In this document: positions 1-5,246 of the stretch, piece by piece
How the letters are laid out: the number at the start of each line of letters is the position of its first letter
Numbering within the stretch: position 1 is the first letter of the stretch
Origin: Actinomycetota bacterium
GTDB lineage: Bacteria > Actinomycetota > Humimicrobiia > Humimicrobiales > Humimicrobiaceae
DNA: 5,258 nucleotides
Assembly: GCA_003563375.1 (NCBI GenBank)
Contig: PWSB01000147.1
Span: 1-5,258, forward strand
Reading direction: 5' to 3'
Position numbers and translations under genes: made by a program
Notes under the pieces: model-generated
What the model was told of the DNA's origin: nothing
Databases searched by the model: none
What the model saw: only the letters and a program-made list of their open reading frames with translations

Positions 1-502
1 CCTTGTTCTGTTTGGGCCTTGCCAGGTCTATGGGCTTGTGGGCTGTATTTATATCCCCGGCTAAAACAATCTTTTTTCCCTGTCCGGCAAGAGCGTTGAT
101 ATAATCCAGAAAAGCCTTATAGAAATCAAGCTTATAGCCAAGCCTCTGCTTGTCTCTTCCCCCGTTTGGCATATAAGCATTAAAAAGAATAAAACGGCCG
201 TAGTCCAGCCAGAGCACCCTGCCTTCCCGGTCAAAACGCGGGATACCAAAACCCTTTCCGGCCTTTTCCGGCTTTTTTTTTGTGTAGACTGCAACCCCGC
301 TGTAGCCTGGCTTCTGCGCTGGAAAAAAATAAGAGTGATATGGGTGAAGGTCCGCAAGCTCTTCAGGAAGCTGTTGTTTCCTTGCTTTTATTTCCTGGAG
401 GCAGATAATATCAAAGTCATATTCCTGTATGAAACCAAGGAAACCCTTTTTGTATGCTGCCCTGAGGCCATTTATGTTCCAGGATACTATGTCAAGGTCC
501 AC
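1..502 (-). CDS. xth: Exodeoxyribonuclease III (AP endonuclease), 3' end cut by window
   Basis: ExoIII/APE1-family enzyme of the endonuclease/exonuclease/phosphatase fold; the family cuts DNA at abasic sites and degrades 3' ends in base-excision repair. The first 167 residues are present and open throughout; family members are about 250-270 aa, so the C-terminal third, with the catalytic His of the SDH motif, lies outside the window. Visible motifs are SWNINGLR (residues 7-14, metal-binding Asn), LQEIK (35-39, metal-binding Glu), GYSGVAV (66-72), YMPNG (110-114, active-site Tyr) and AGDINTAH (148-155, catalytic Asp and Asn). The start is GTG at 502, one nt after the pheT stop. An in-frame TAA upstream (514-512) rules out a longer form, and a TTAAGG ribosome site inside the last pheT codons is 7 nt away. 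It is probably co-transcribed with, and coupled to, pheT. The family call is secure; whether it acts mainly as exonuclease or AP endonuclease cannot be told. Confidence 0.93.
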   Translation of the reverse strand, partial: MDLDIVSWNINGLRAAYKKGFLGFIQEYDFDIICLQEIKARKQQLPEELADLHPYHSYFFPAQKPGYSGVAVYTKKKPEKAGKGFGIPRFDREGRVLWLDYGRFILFNAYMPNGGRDKQRLGYKLDFYKAFLDYINALAGQGKKIVLAGDINTAHKPIDLARPKQNK

Positions 503-503
503 T

Positions 504-2897
504 CTACTGCCTTAACCTGGCATTAAGATTCTTGGAAAGGCTTGATATTATCCTTTCAATCTCCACTTCTACTTCCCTATCCTTCAAGGTCCTGTCATCT
601 CCCCTGAAAGTAAGGGAGTAAGCCATGCTTTTCTGCCCTTTCTCTATCTGTTCTCCCTTATATAGATCAAACAGCCTTACACCTTTAAGCATAGCCGAAC
701 CTGCATCCCAGATGACCTGTTCTATTTCATGGCTGCCTATCTTTTCATCTACCATGATAGCTATATCCATCTCTATTGAGGGATAGACAGGTACAGGCTT
801 GAAATGCTTTTCCGTTTTTATATTATCGATAAAAAGATCTAGGTTGATCTCGGAGTAATAAATATCCTGTGCTATCTCAAGTTTTTCTGAAAGGTGAGGA
901 TGAATTTTGCCTATTATACCGATATCAATATCCCCTATCCTCGCCGTCCCGCTAAAGGCGGGATGGAAAAAACCGAATTCCTTATGGGTTATAAGCAGTT
1001 TCTGTTGTGGATAATACCTTTGGGACAGATACTCCAGTATCCCTTTAAGGTCGTAGAAATCATAAAAACTTTCTTCGCTGTTCCAGCCCTTTTTCTGCCT
1101 CCTTCCGGTAAGCAGGACACCCAGCATATTTGTCTCCTGGGCAAGCTTTCCTTTTTTTGCTTTTTTGAAAACCTTGGATATCTCAAACAAGGGAAGGTCT
1201 TCTATCCTATATTTGATATTGTCTTTTACGTTTTGCGCCATAGCGGGAAGAAGGCTTGGCCTTAAAAATTCAAAATCCTCATTTATGGGATTTATGATCC
1301 TGACAAGTTCTTTTGTCCGGTCTCCAAGCATAAACCTGTCAAGGGTAGCCCTGCTTATAAAAGAATAATTTATAACCTCGCTAAGCCCTATACCTGAAAG
1401 GCAAAACCTTAAATCTCTTACCGCCTTCTGGTATGGAGTATATCCCCCTGCCCTTTGATTTACCTTGGGGGGATTTGAAGAAAACCTGTTATAACCATAG
1501 ATGCGGGCTATTTCCTCTATAAGATCTATCTCCCTTTCCAGATCTTCATAACGGAATGACGGCACCTTTACCTGGATATTGTCTCCCTCTTTTTTACTAG
1601 GTATCTGCAGGCCGTTTAGTATCTCCATTATTTTCTGTCCGCTAAGCGGGTCCCCCAGAATCTGGTTTACCTTCTGCGGCCTCAATGTGAGTGCCCTCTC
1701 TCTTTCTACAGGGGAAAAACTATCATATATTCCGCTTGATTCGGCATGGCCAGTTATCTTTGCCAAAAGGTCCTCAAACCTTTTAATGGCAAACAGGGTA
1801 AGATGAGGGTCTATCTTTTTTTCAAAACGGTTGGAAGCCTCGGAGCGTAGGCCCAGGCTTTTTGAAGCTCTCATAATAGACGGGCCGTTAAAATTTGCAG
1901 CCTCCAGTAGCACATTCTTTGTGGCGTCGTTTATCTCTGTGTCCTTTCCCCCCATTATACCCGCCAATGCAACAGGACCGCTCTCGTCAGCAATAACTAT
2001 CATACCCGGTGCAAGCTCCCTTATATTATCATCTATGGTCCGTATTCTCTCGCCTTCTTTGGCTGCCCTTACGATTATCTTTGGTGAGGCTAGAAGGTCA
2101 TAATCAAATGCATGGAGGGGCTGCCCTGTCTCTAGCATCACATAATTTGTGAGGTCCACTATTAAGTCTTTTGGCCTGATATCACAAAGTTTTAGCCTTG
2201 CCTGCATCCATACAGGAGATTGCTGCCCCCTTATGTTTGAAAATATCTTAGCAGAATAACGCGGACATAGGCCAAAGTCTTTTATAAGGATATCCAGGCC
2301 CTTATCTTCAGCTATGCTGTAGCCTGGATCATCAAATCTAAGGCCAATGCCCTTTAGGGCCGCTATCTCCCTTGCTATACCCATCACAGAAAGGCAGTCA
2401 GGCCTATTTGGAGTCACCTCTAGCTCAAAGACCACGTCGTCTAGGCCCATCGCACCCGCAAAACCATCCCCAACCACAAACCTATCATCCAAGATCATTA
2501 TGCCTTCAGACTCATCGGAGAGACCTAGCTCTTCTTCTGAGCACATCATACCTTCAGACACCCGGCCCCTTATCCTTGAGGTCCCGATGACCGTATTTTT
2601 AAGCTTTGCTCCAGGCAAAGCCAGGGCAACCTTGTCCCCTTTCCGGAAATTTGCAGCCCCGCAGACGATATCAAGCTCCCTTTCTTTTGCATCAACCCTA
2701 CACAGGGTCAGTTTATCAGCATCGGGATGAGGACTGCATTCTATTATCCTGCCCACAATAATATTTTTAAACCTTTCCGCCGGATATTCCACTTTTTTTA
2801 CCTCTGTCCCGCTCATGGTGAGTATATCCGCTATATCTAAAGCTCCAAGGTCATTGCGGCCTAGTATTTCTTTTAACCAGTTTAATGTAAGTCTCAA
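504..2897 (-). CDS. pheT: Phenylalanyl-tRNA synthetase beta subunit
   Basis: Beta subunit of the cytoplasmic (alpha-beta)2 enzyme that charges tRNA-Phe; it binds tRNA and carries the editing site that removes mischarged Tyr. It is 797 aa, against 795 in E. coli. The domain order is canonical: N-terminal strand region, EMAP/OB-type tRNA-binding domain (about 40-150, with PHPDADKL and DIVCGA), B3/B4 editing domain (about 210-375), B5 domain (about 400-470, ending EEIARIYGYN), synthetase-like core (about 480-690, with FYDLKG at 614-619) and FDX-ACB anticodon-binding domain (about 703-796). Editing residues seem intact: His262 in GQPLHAFD and Glu332 in LLEAANF match E. coli His261 and Glu334. The start is TTG (2897), supported by a GGAAGGA site 9 nt upstream and by alignment of MRLTLNWLKE with family N-termini; no ATG serves better. 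It follows pheS by 21 nt. Two short GC-rich palindromes lie in the coding sequence. Confidence 0.98.
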   Translation of the reverse strand: MRLTLNWLKEILGRNDLGALDIADILTMSGTEVKKVEYPAERFKNIIVGRIIECSPHPDADKLTLCRVDAKERELDIVCGAANFRKGDKVALALPGAKLKNTVIGTSRIRGRVSEGMMCSEEELGLSDESEGIMILDDRFVVGDGFAGAMGLDDVVFELEVTPNRPDCLSVMGIAREIAALKGIGLRFDDPGYSIAEDKGLDILIKDFGLCPRYSAKIFSNIRGQQSPVWMQARLKLCDIRPKDLIVDLTNYVMLETGQPLHAFDYDLLASPKIIVRAAKEGERIRTIDDNIRELAPGMIVIADESGPVALAGIMGGKDTEINDATKNVLLEAANFNGPSIMRASKSLGLRSEASNRFEKKIDPHLTLFAIKRFEDLLAKITGHAESSGIYDSFSPVERERALTLRPQKVNQILGDPLSGQKIMEILNGLQIPSKKEGDNIQVKVPSFRYEDLEREIDLIEEIARIYGYNRFSSNPPKVNQRAGGYTPYQKAVRDLRFCLSGIGLSEVINYSFISRATLDRFMLGDRTKELVRIINPINEDFEFLRPSLLPAMAQNVKDNIKYRIEDLPLFEISKVFKKAKKGKLAQETNMLGVLLTGRRQKKGWNSEESFYDFYDLKGILEYLSQRYYPQQKLLITHKEFGFFHPAFSGTARIGDIDIGIIGKIHPHLSEKLEIAQDIYYSEINLDLFIDNIKTEKHFKPVPVYPSIEMDIAIMVDEKIGSHEIEQVIWDAGSAMLKGVRLFDLYKGEQIEKGQKSMAYSLTFRGDDRTLKDREVEVEIERIISSLSKNLNARLRQ
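947..963. repeat. GC-rich palindrome TCCCGC-taaag-GCGGGA inside pheT
   Basis: A perfect 6-bp inverted repeat with a 5-nt spacer in an otherwise AT-leaning gene. It encodes PAFSG within the otherwise conserved HPxxS part of the PheT core. A related 11-nt palindrome is found at 1639-1649. It may be a short dispersed repeat of this genome or simple coincidence; one window cannot decide. Confidence 0.3.
1639..1649. repeat. Palindrome CCGCTaAGCGG inside pheT
   Basis: A perfect 5-bp inverted repeat around a single central base. On the minus strand it reads CCGCTTAGCGG and encodes PLSG in the B5 domain. Its core resembles the 947-963 palindrome (CCGC, a short TTA-type centre, GCGG), which is why both are listed. 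Confidence 0.22.
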
Positions 2898-2906
2898 TTT
2901 AAAAAA

Positions 2907-2913
2907 TCCTTCC
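2907..2913 (-). promoter_or_regulatory. Shine-Dalgarno that fixes the TTG start of pheT
   Basis: GGAAGGA is followed by nine A/T bases and then TTG. It lies in the 21-nt gap after the pheS stop (TAG, 2921-2919). The only other in-frame initiator-like codon between that stop and the TTG is a CTG that lacks a ribosome site, so TTG is the best-supported start. Confidence 0.75.
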
Positions 2914-2918
2914 AGAAA

Positions 2919-3959
2919 CTAGAATTGCTTCAAAAACCTTAAATCATTTTCAAAAAAAGACCTGAGGTCATCGATGCCGTAGCGAAGCATGCATACACGC
3001 TCTATGCCCAGGCCAAAAGCAAACCCGCTTACCTTTTCAGTATCATAATCCACAAACCTATACAGATTAGGGTCCACCATCCCTGCACCAAGTATCTCCA
3101 GCCATCCTGATCCTGAACATACCCTGCAGCCTGCCCCCTCACATATCCTGCAGGATACATCTACCTCTGCGCTGGGTTCAGTGAAAGGAAAATAATGGGG
3201 CCTGAACCTGACTTTACGGTCTTTTCCAAAAATCTTATGGGCAACAGTCTCAAGGGTCCATTTAAGGTTGCCAAAATTTATGCCTTTGTCTACCACCAAT
3301 CCTTCGATCTGGGTAAACATGGGGGTATGGGATACATCATAATCCCTTCTATACACCTTCCCTGGGACTATTATATACACTGGAGGCTTGTGTTTTTCCA
3401 TATATCTTATCTGGACAGGGGATGTATGTGTCCTCAAAAGCACATCATCTGAGATAAAAAATGTATCATGCAGGGACCTTGCAGGGTGGTCCTGGGGCGT
3501 ATTTAAAGCCTCAAAATTATAGTAGTCTGTCTCTACTTCAGGACCCTGGGCGATATCAAAACCCATGCCTGCAAAGATATCTTCTATCTCTTCTATAACG
3601 CTGGATATGATATTCTTGCTTCCGGCTTTAGGTTTCCTGCCGGGAAGGTTTAGGTCGACAATCTCTTCTCTTAATTTTTTGTCAAACTCTATGCTCTTTA
3701 ACCTGCTTTCCTTGCGGGCGAGCTCTTCCTCCATCTTTTTTATGTATACATTAGTGTTTTTGCCCACTACCGGCTTCAATTCAGATGATAGCTTTCCTAT
3801 ATTTTTCAAAGTGGAGGAAACCAGGCTTTTTTTGCCCAGGAACCTAACCTTTATATTTTCAACATCCTTTGTATTTTCTGCCTCTTTTAAGCTCTCTGAA
3901 AAATCCTTGTATTCTTCCTCTAAGCTTTTTAAGATCTCTTCTGCTTTATTTTCTTGCAT
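2919..3959 (-). CDS. pheS: Phenylalanyl-tRNA synthetase alpha subunit
   Basis: Catalytic subunit of class II phenylalanyl-tRNA synthetase, which activates Phe with ATP and transfers it to tRNA-Phe. It is 346 aa. The N-terminal 100 residues are charged and helical, as expected for the tRNA-binding coiled coil. Motif 1 begins near residue 120 (with PEVETDYYNFEALN at 140-153), motif 2 is GKVYRRDYDVSHTPMFTQIEG region (200-220), and motif 3 is GFAFGLGIER (312-321). Ala314 matches E. coli Ala294 in the Phe pocket, so ordinary Phe specificity is expected. Cys270, 273, 278 and 281 form a CxxCxGxGCxxCxGxG insert, probably a zinc knuckle; Bacillus-type PheS has a similar one and E. coli lacks it. The ATG at 3959 follows the rplT stop by 14 nt, with AGG 5 nt upstream and TAAGG overlapping the rplT stop. 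No pheM-like leader gene or terminator separates it from rplT, so it appears to depend on upstream transcription. Confidence 0.98.
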   Translation of the reverse strand: MQENKAEEILKSLEEEYKDFSESLKEAENTKDVENIKVRFLGKKSLVSSTLKNIGKLSSELKPVVGKNTNVYIKKMEEELARKESRLKSIEFDKKLREEIVDLNLPGRKPKAGSKNIISSVIEEIEDIFAGMGFDIAQGPEVETDYYNFEALNTPQDHPARSLHDTFFISDDVLLRTHTSPVQIRYMEKHKPPVYIIVPGKVYRRDYDVSHTPMFTQIEGLVVDKGINFGNLKWTLETVAHKIFGKDRKVRFRPHYFPFTEPSAEVDVSCRICEGAGCRVCSGSGWLEILGAGMVDPNLYRFVDYDTEKVSGFAFGLGIERVCMLRYGIDDLRSFFENDLRFLKQF

Positions 3960-3973
3960 ACAAACCTACTGCC

Positions 3974-4333
3974 TTAAGCAGACTGCTGCTCTTTTGCGAC
4001 ATGTGCCAGCTCTTTGAAGGCATTAGGGTCATTTACAGCCAGCTCAGATAATATCTTTCTGTTGACATCGACATTTGCTTTTCTTAAGCCGTTTATGAAC
4101 TCATTATAGGATATCCCATTTGATCTGGCAGCAGCGTTTATCCTGGTAATCCACAAACGTCTGAAATTTCTTTTTTTATTTTTCCTGTCCCTATATGAAA
4201 AGCTTAAAGCCTGGTATATTTTTTCTTTCGCATTTCTGTATCTTTTGCTGCCTGATCCATAGTAGCCCTTGGCCTGCTTTAAGACCTTTCTATGCTTTTT
4301 ATTCTTAAGGCTCCCTCTTTTTATTCTAGCCAT
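3974..4333 (-). CDS. rplT: 50S ribosomal protein L20 (bL20)
   Basis: Early-binding 23S rRNA protein needed for large-subunit assembly; in several bacteria it also represses its own operon by binding mRNA that mimics its rRNA site. It is 119 aa, close to the usual 117-120. It opens MARIKRG, has a long basic N-terminal helix, and shows AKGYYG (residues 24-29) and the family signature around FRRLWITRINAAAR and FINGL. An in-frame GTG three codons upstream (4342) is possible, but the family's universal MAR start and the AAAGGTG site 8 nt before the ATG favour 4333. That ribosome site begins just after the rpmI stop, which suggests tight coupling; the gap is 15 nt. The C-terminal tail (KEQQSA) is slightly variable, as in other members. 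If autoregulation occurs here, the likely target is the leader upstream of infC. Confidence 0.97.
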   Translation of the reverse strand: MARIKRGSLKNKKHRKVLKQAKGYYGSGSKRYRNAKEKIYQALSFSYRDRKNKKRNFRRLWITRINAAARSNGISYNEFINGLRKANVDVNRKILSELAVNDPNAFKELAHVAKEQQSA

Positions 4334-4348
4334 CTTTATCACACCTTT

Positions 4349-4543
4349 CTATTTTCCAAGCATCCTTCTTACCTTCTTCTCATCTGCATTGGATATTATT
4401 TCTTTCTGCCCCAATCTTCTTTTCCTTGTTGAATTCTTTTGGGTCAATTTATGGCTTTTAAAAGCCTTCTGCCTTACAATCTTTCCGCTGCCGGTTAACT
4501 TAAACCTTTTTGCAGCACCCTTATGGGTCTTCATCTTAGGCAT
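4349..4543 (-). CDS. rpmI: 50S ribosomal protein L35 (bL35)
   Basis: Small basic protein of the large ribosomal subunit. It is 64 aa, the normal family length. It begins [20 protein letters not shown], the L35 signature, continues with a Lys/Arg-rich middle, and ends KKVRRMLGK. The ATG at 4543 is preceded by AAAGGAAGTG with about 7 nt of spacing, a good ribosome site. The gene sits 29 nt after infC and 15 nt before rplT, its standard place. In E. coli, translation of this gene is the direct target of L20 repression and rplT is coupled to it. I did not find the matching E. coli-type pseudoknot here, but did not test for it exhaustively. Confidence 0.97.
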   Translation of the reverse strand: MPKMKTHKGAAKRFKLTGSGKIVRQKAFKSHKLTQKNSTRKRRLGQKEIISNADEKKVRRMLGK

Positions 4544-4572
4544 ATGTAAACACTTCCTTTCTTAAATATATT

Positions 4573-5079
4573 CTATACCGGCCCCAGGACCATTACCATA
4601 TTATAACCTTCAAGCTTAGGGGCCTGTTCAACAACCGCAACATCTTCCAGATCCTGTATTATGGCTTCCAGCATATCCATAGCTATCTGCTTGTGGACTA
4701 TTTCCCTTCCCCTGAACATAACCGTTATCTTTACCTTGTTGCCGCTTTTTAGAAATCTTCTAATATGGTTTTTTTTGGTATTGAGATCGTTTTTATCGAT
4801 CTTGGGTCTCAGTTTAATCTCTTTTACCACCACCTGGGTCTGCTTTTTCTTTTTTTCTTTCTCTGAGATCTCAAGCTTGTACTTGTACTTGCCGTAATCC
4901 ATTATTCGGCAAACAGGGGGATTAGCATCCGGAGCCACTTCCACCAGGTCAAGATCCTTATCATATGCTTTCTGCATGGCTTCTCTGGTAGAGATAATGC
5001 CAACCTGGGAACCATCTTCATCTATAAGCCTTACTTGTGGCACCCTGATCTGATCGTTATGTCTTATGTTTTTATTAAT
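4573..5079 (-). CDS. infC: Translation initiation factor IF-3, ATT start
   Basis: IF3 binds the 30S subunit, keeps it apart from 50S, and checks the start-codon:initiator-tRNA pair. With the start proposed here the protein is 168 aa. The N-domain opens with NKNIRHNDQIRVPQVRLID, the usual IF3 beginning. The signature NPPVCRIMDYGK is at 53-64, a Lys-rich linker (EKEKKKKQ) at 73-80, and the C-domain from about 83 includes VKEIKLRP, IRRFL and FRGREIVHKQ. The tail ends at LGPV, a few residues shorter than E. coli. A GTG at 5043 would delete twelve conserved residues. Reading upstream from it meets no ATG, GTG or TTG before an in-frame TAA (5082-5080), and the codon right after that stop is ATT with a strong GGAGGTG site 7 nt away. 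AUU starts are known for infC and let IF3 repress its own synthesis. First gene of the operon. Confidence 0.96.
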   Translation of the reverse strand: MNKNIRHNDQIRVPQVRLIDEDGSQVGIISTREAMQKAYDKDLDLVEVAPDANPPVCRIMDYGKYKYKLEISEKEKKKKQTQVVVKEIKLRPKIDKNDLNTKKNHIRRFLKSGNKVKITVMFRGREIVHKQIAMDMLEAIIQDLEDVAVVEQAPKLEGYNMVMVLGPV

Positions 5080-5086
5080 TTACTTA

Positions 5087-5093
5087 CACCTCC
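5087..5093 (-). promoter_or_regulatory. Shine-Dalgarno GGAGGTG that decides the infC ATT start
   Basis: Seven bases match the 16S rRNA 3' end complement without mismatch. They are followed by TAAGTAA and then ATT. The only initiator-type codon at proper distance in the IF3 frame is this ATT, and the TAA just before it closes the frame upstream. A strong ribosome site paired with a weak AUU codon is the arrangement expected for IF3 autoregulation. Confidence 0.88.
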
Positions 5094-5101
5094 ACTAATT
5101 T

Positions 5102-5125
5102 TTACATAAAAAAATAGGCAAGCAT
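5102..5125 (-). CDS. Possible 7-aa leader peptide MLAYFFM in the attenuator
   Basis: An ATG (5125) with AGGTGAT just upstream (6 nt from the AGG to the ATG) opens seven codons, Met-Leu-Ala-Tyr-Phe-Phe-Met, then TAA, ending 22 nt before the infC start. The ATG lies at the edge of the terminator loop and its ribosome site is in the 5' arm, so ribosome binding and hairpin formation would exclude each other. Tyr-Phe-Phe ahead of an operon for Phe-tRNA synthetase recalls the Phe-rich leader peptide of E. coli pheST. The caution is strong: the two Phe codons are simply the terminator T-tract read in this frame, and such a short ORF can arise by chance. Confidence 0.3.
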   Translation of the reverse strand: MLAYFFM

Positions 5126-5145
5126 GTATCACCTACCTATTTTTT
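5108..5145 (-). terminator. Terminator-like hairpin upstream of infC (attenuator)
   Basis: In the minus-strand RNA, AAAAAAUAGG (5145-5136) pairs perfectly with CCUAUUUUUU (5118-5109). The helix continues inward for six more pairs, four of them G.U, to a 5-nt loop (AUACA, 5129-5125). The 3' arm runs into seven Us. The G.U pairs would be A.C mismatches in plus-strand RNA, so the full fold belongs to the strand that carries the operon, although the outer 10 bp and both flanking tracts could also act weakly in the other direction. It stands between the likely promoter and the first gene, so it should be conditional. Confidence 0.65.
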
Positions 5146-5155
5146 ATTTATAATA

Positions 5156-5189
5156 ACCAAATAAGCTGGCAAAAAAACCGCCATTTGGT
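5156..5189 (-). promoter_or_regulatory. Bulged stem-loop in the infC leader, candidate protein-binding site
   Basis: Minus-strand RNA: ACCAAAU (5189-5183) pairs with AUUUGGU (5162-5156). Next to it GGC (5182-5180) pairs with GCC (5170-5168), closing a 9-nt loop GGUUUUUUU. A 5-nt bulge, AGCUU (5167-5163), sits on the 3' side. All ten pairs are Watson-Crick. Irregular stems are the kind of target L20 uses on mRNA, so this is my first candidate for such a site, but no sequence consensus was matched. Confidence 0.45.
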
Positions 5190-5190
5190 G

Positions 5191-5207
5191 AGAAATAGAT
5201 GATTTCT
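5191..5207 (-). promoter_or_regulatory. Small hairpin whose 3' part can form an antiterminator
   Basis: AGAAAU (5207-5202), loop CAUCU, AUUUCU (5196-5191): a perfect 6-bp inverted repeat. Loop and 3' arm together contain AUCUAUUU (5200-5193), which can pair instead with AAAUAGGU (5142-5135), eight consecutive pairs including one G.U. That partner lies in the 5' arm of the terminator, so the two folds cannot coexist. Confidence 0.4.
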
Positions 5208-5240
5208 ACTTTTTTTAAATTCTATATTAAATTTTACGAG

Positions 5241-5246
5241 ATTATA
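5241..5246 (-). promoter_or_regulatory. Candidate -10 box (TATAAT) of the infC operon promoter
   Basis: A perfect sigma-70 type TATAAT lies on the minus strand, preceded by CACG (no extended -10 TG). The -35 element would fall around 5264-5269, beyond the window, so it cannot be checked. Transcription would start near 5234, giving a leader of about 155 nt. AT-rich DNA yields such hexamers by chance, hence the modest confidence. Confidence 0.45.

Larger units (their letters stand above)
5080..5234 (-). promoter_or_regulatory. infC operon leader, candidate transcription attenuator
   Basis: About 155 nt of AT-rich sequence lie between the estimated transcription start and the infC start, with no long ORF. 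In order the leader holds a 6-bp hairpin (5207-5191), a bulged 10-bp stem (5189-5156), a terminator-like hairpin with T-tract (5145-5108), a seven-codon ORF overlapping that hairpin, and the infC ribosome site. In Bacillus subtilis the infC-rpmI-rplT leader is controlled by L20 through premature termination; this layout is compatible with that. I cannot match the L20 consensus by eye, so the ligand is inferred from gene context only. No T-box signature (AGGGTGG...) is present, although the operon encodes a tRNA synthetase. Confidence 0.55.

Noticed and set aside
512..523. Mini-ORF ATG-CCA-GGT-TAA just upstream of xth in the same frame.
   Set aside because: It is three codons inside the pheT coding end with no ribosome site; its TAA is useful only for excluding a longer xth start.
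504..3977. The 12-mer CTACTGCCTTAA occurs at both 504-515 and 3966-3977, each at a gene junction with a ribosome site.
   Set aside because: A repeated 12-mer is expected about once by chance in a window of this size, and the shared part is mostly stop codon plus TAAGG, which junctions tend to contain.
2347..4017. Open frames on the plus strand, for example 2347-2730 and 3565-4017.
   Set aside because: They lie entirely opposite pheT or pheS, have compositions typical of antisense shadows, show no recognisable motifs, and compete with genes of certain identity.
4331..4342. GTG at 4342 as a longer rplT start (adds MIK before MAR).
   Set aside because: Family members begin at MAR, and the AAAGGTG ribosome site fits the ATG at 4333 but overlaps the GTG.
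4784..4802. AGATCG-ttttat-type hairpin (6-bp inverted repeat with 7-nt loop) inside infC.
   Set aside because: It is short, fully inside conserved C-domain coding sequence, and has no link to a gene boundary or ribosome site.
5191..5217. Plus-strand terminator formed by the 5191-5207 hairpin and the following T-run.
   Set aside because: The stem is only six mostly A/T pairs, and there is no plus-strand gene upstream for it to end.
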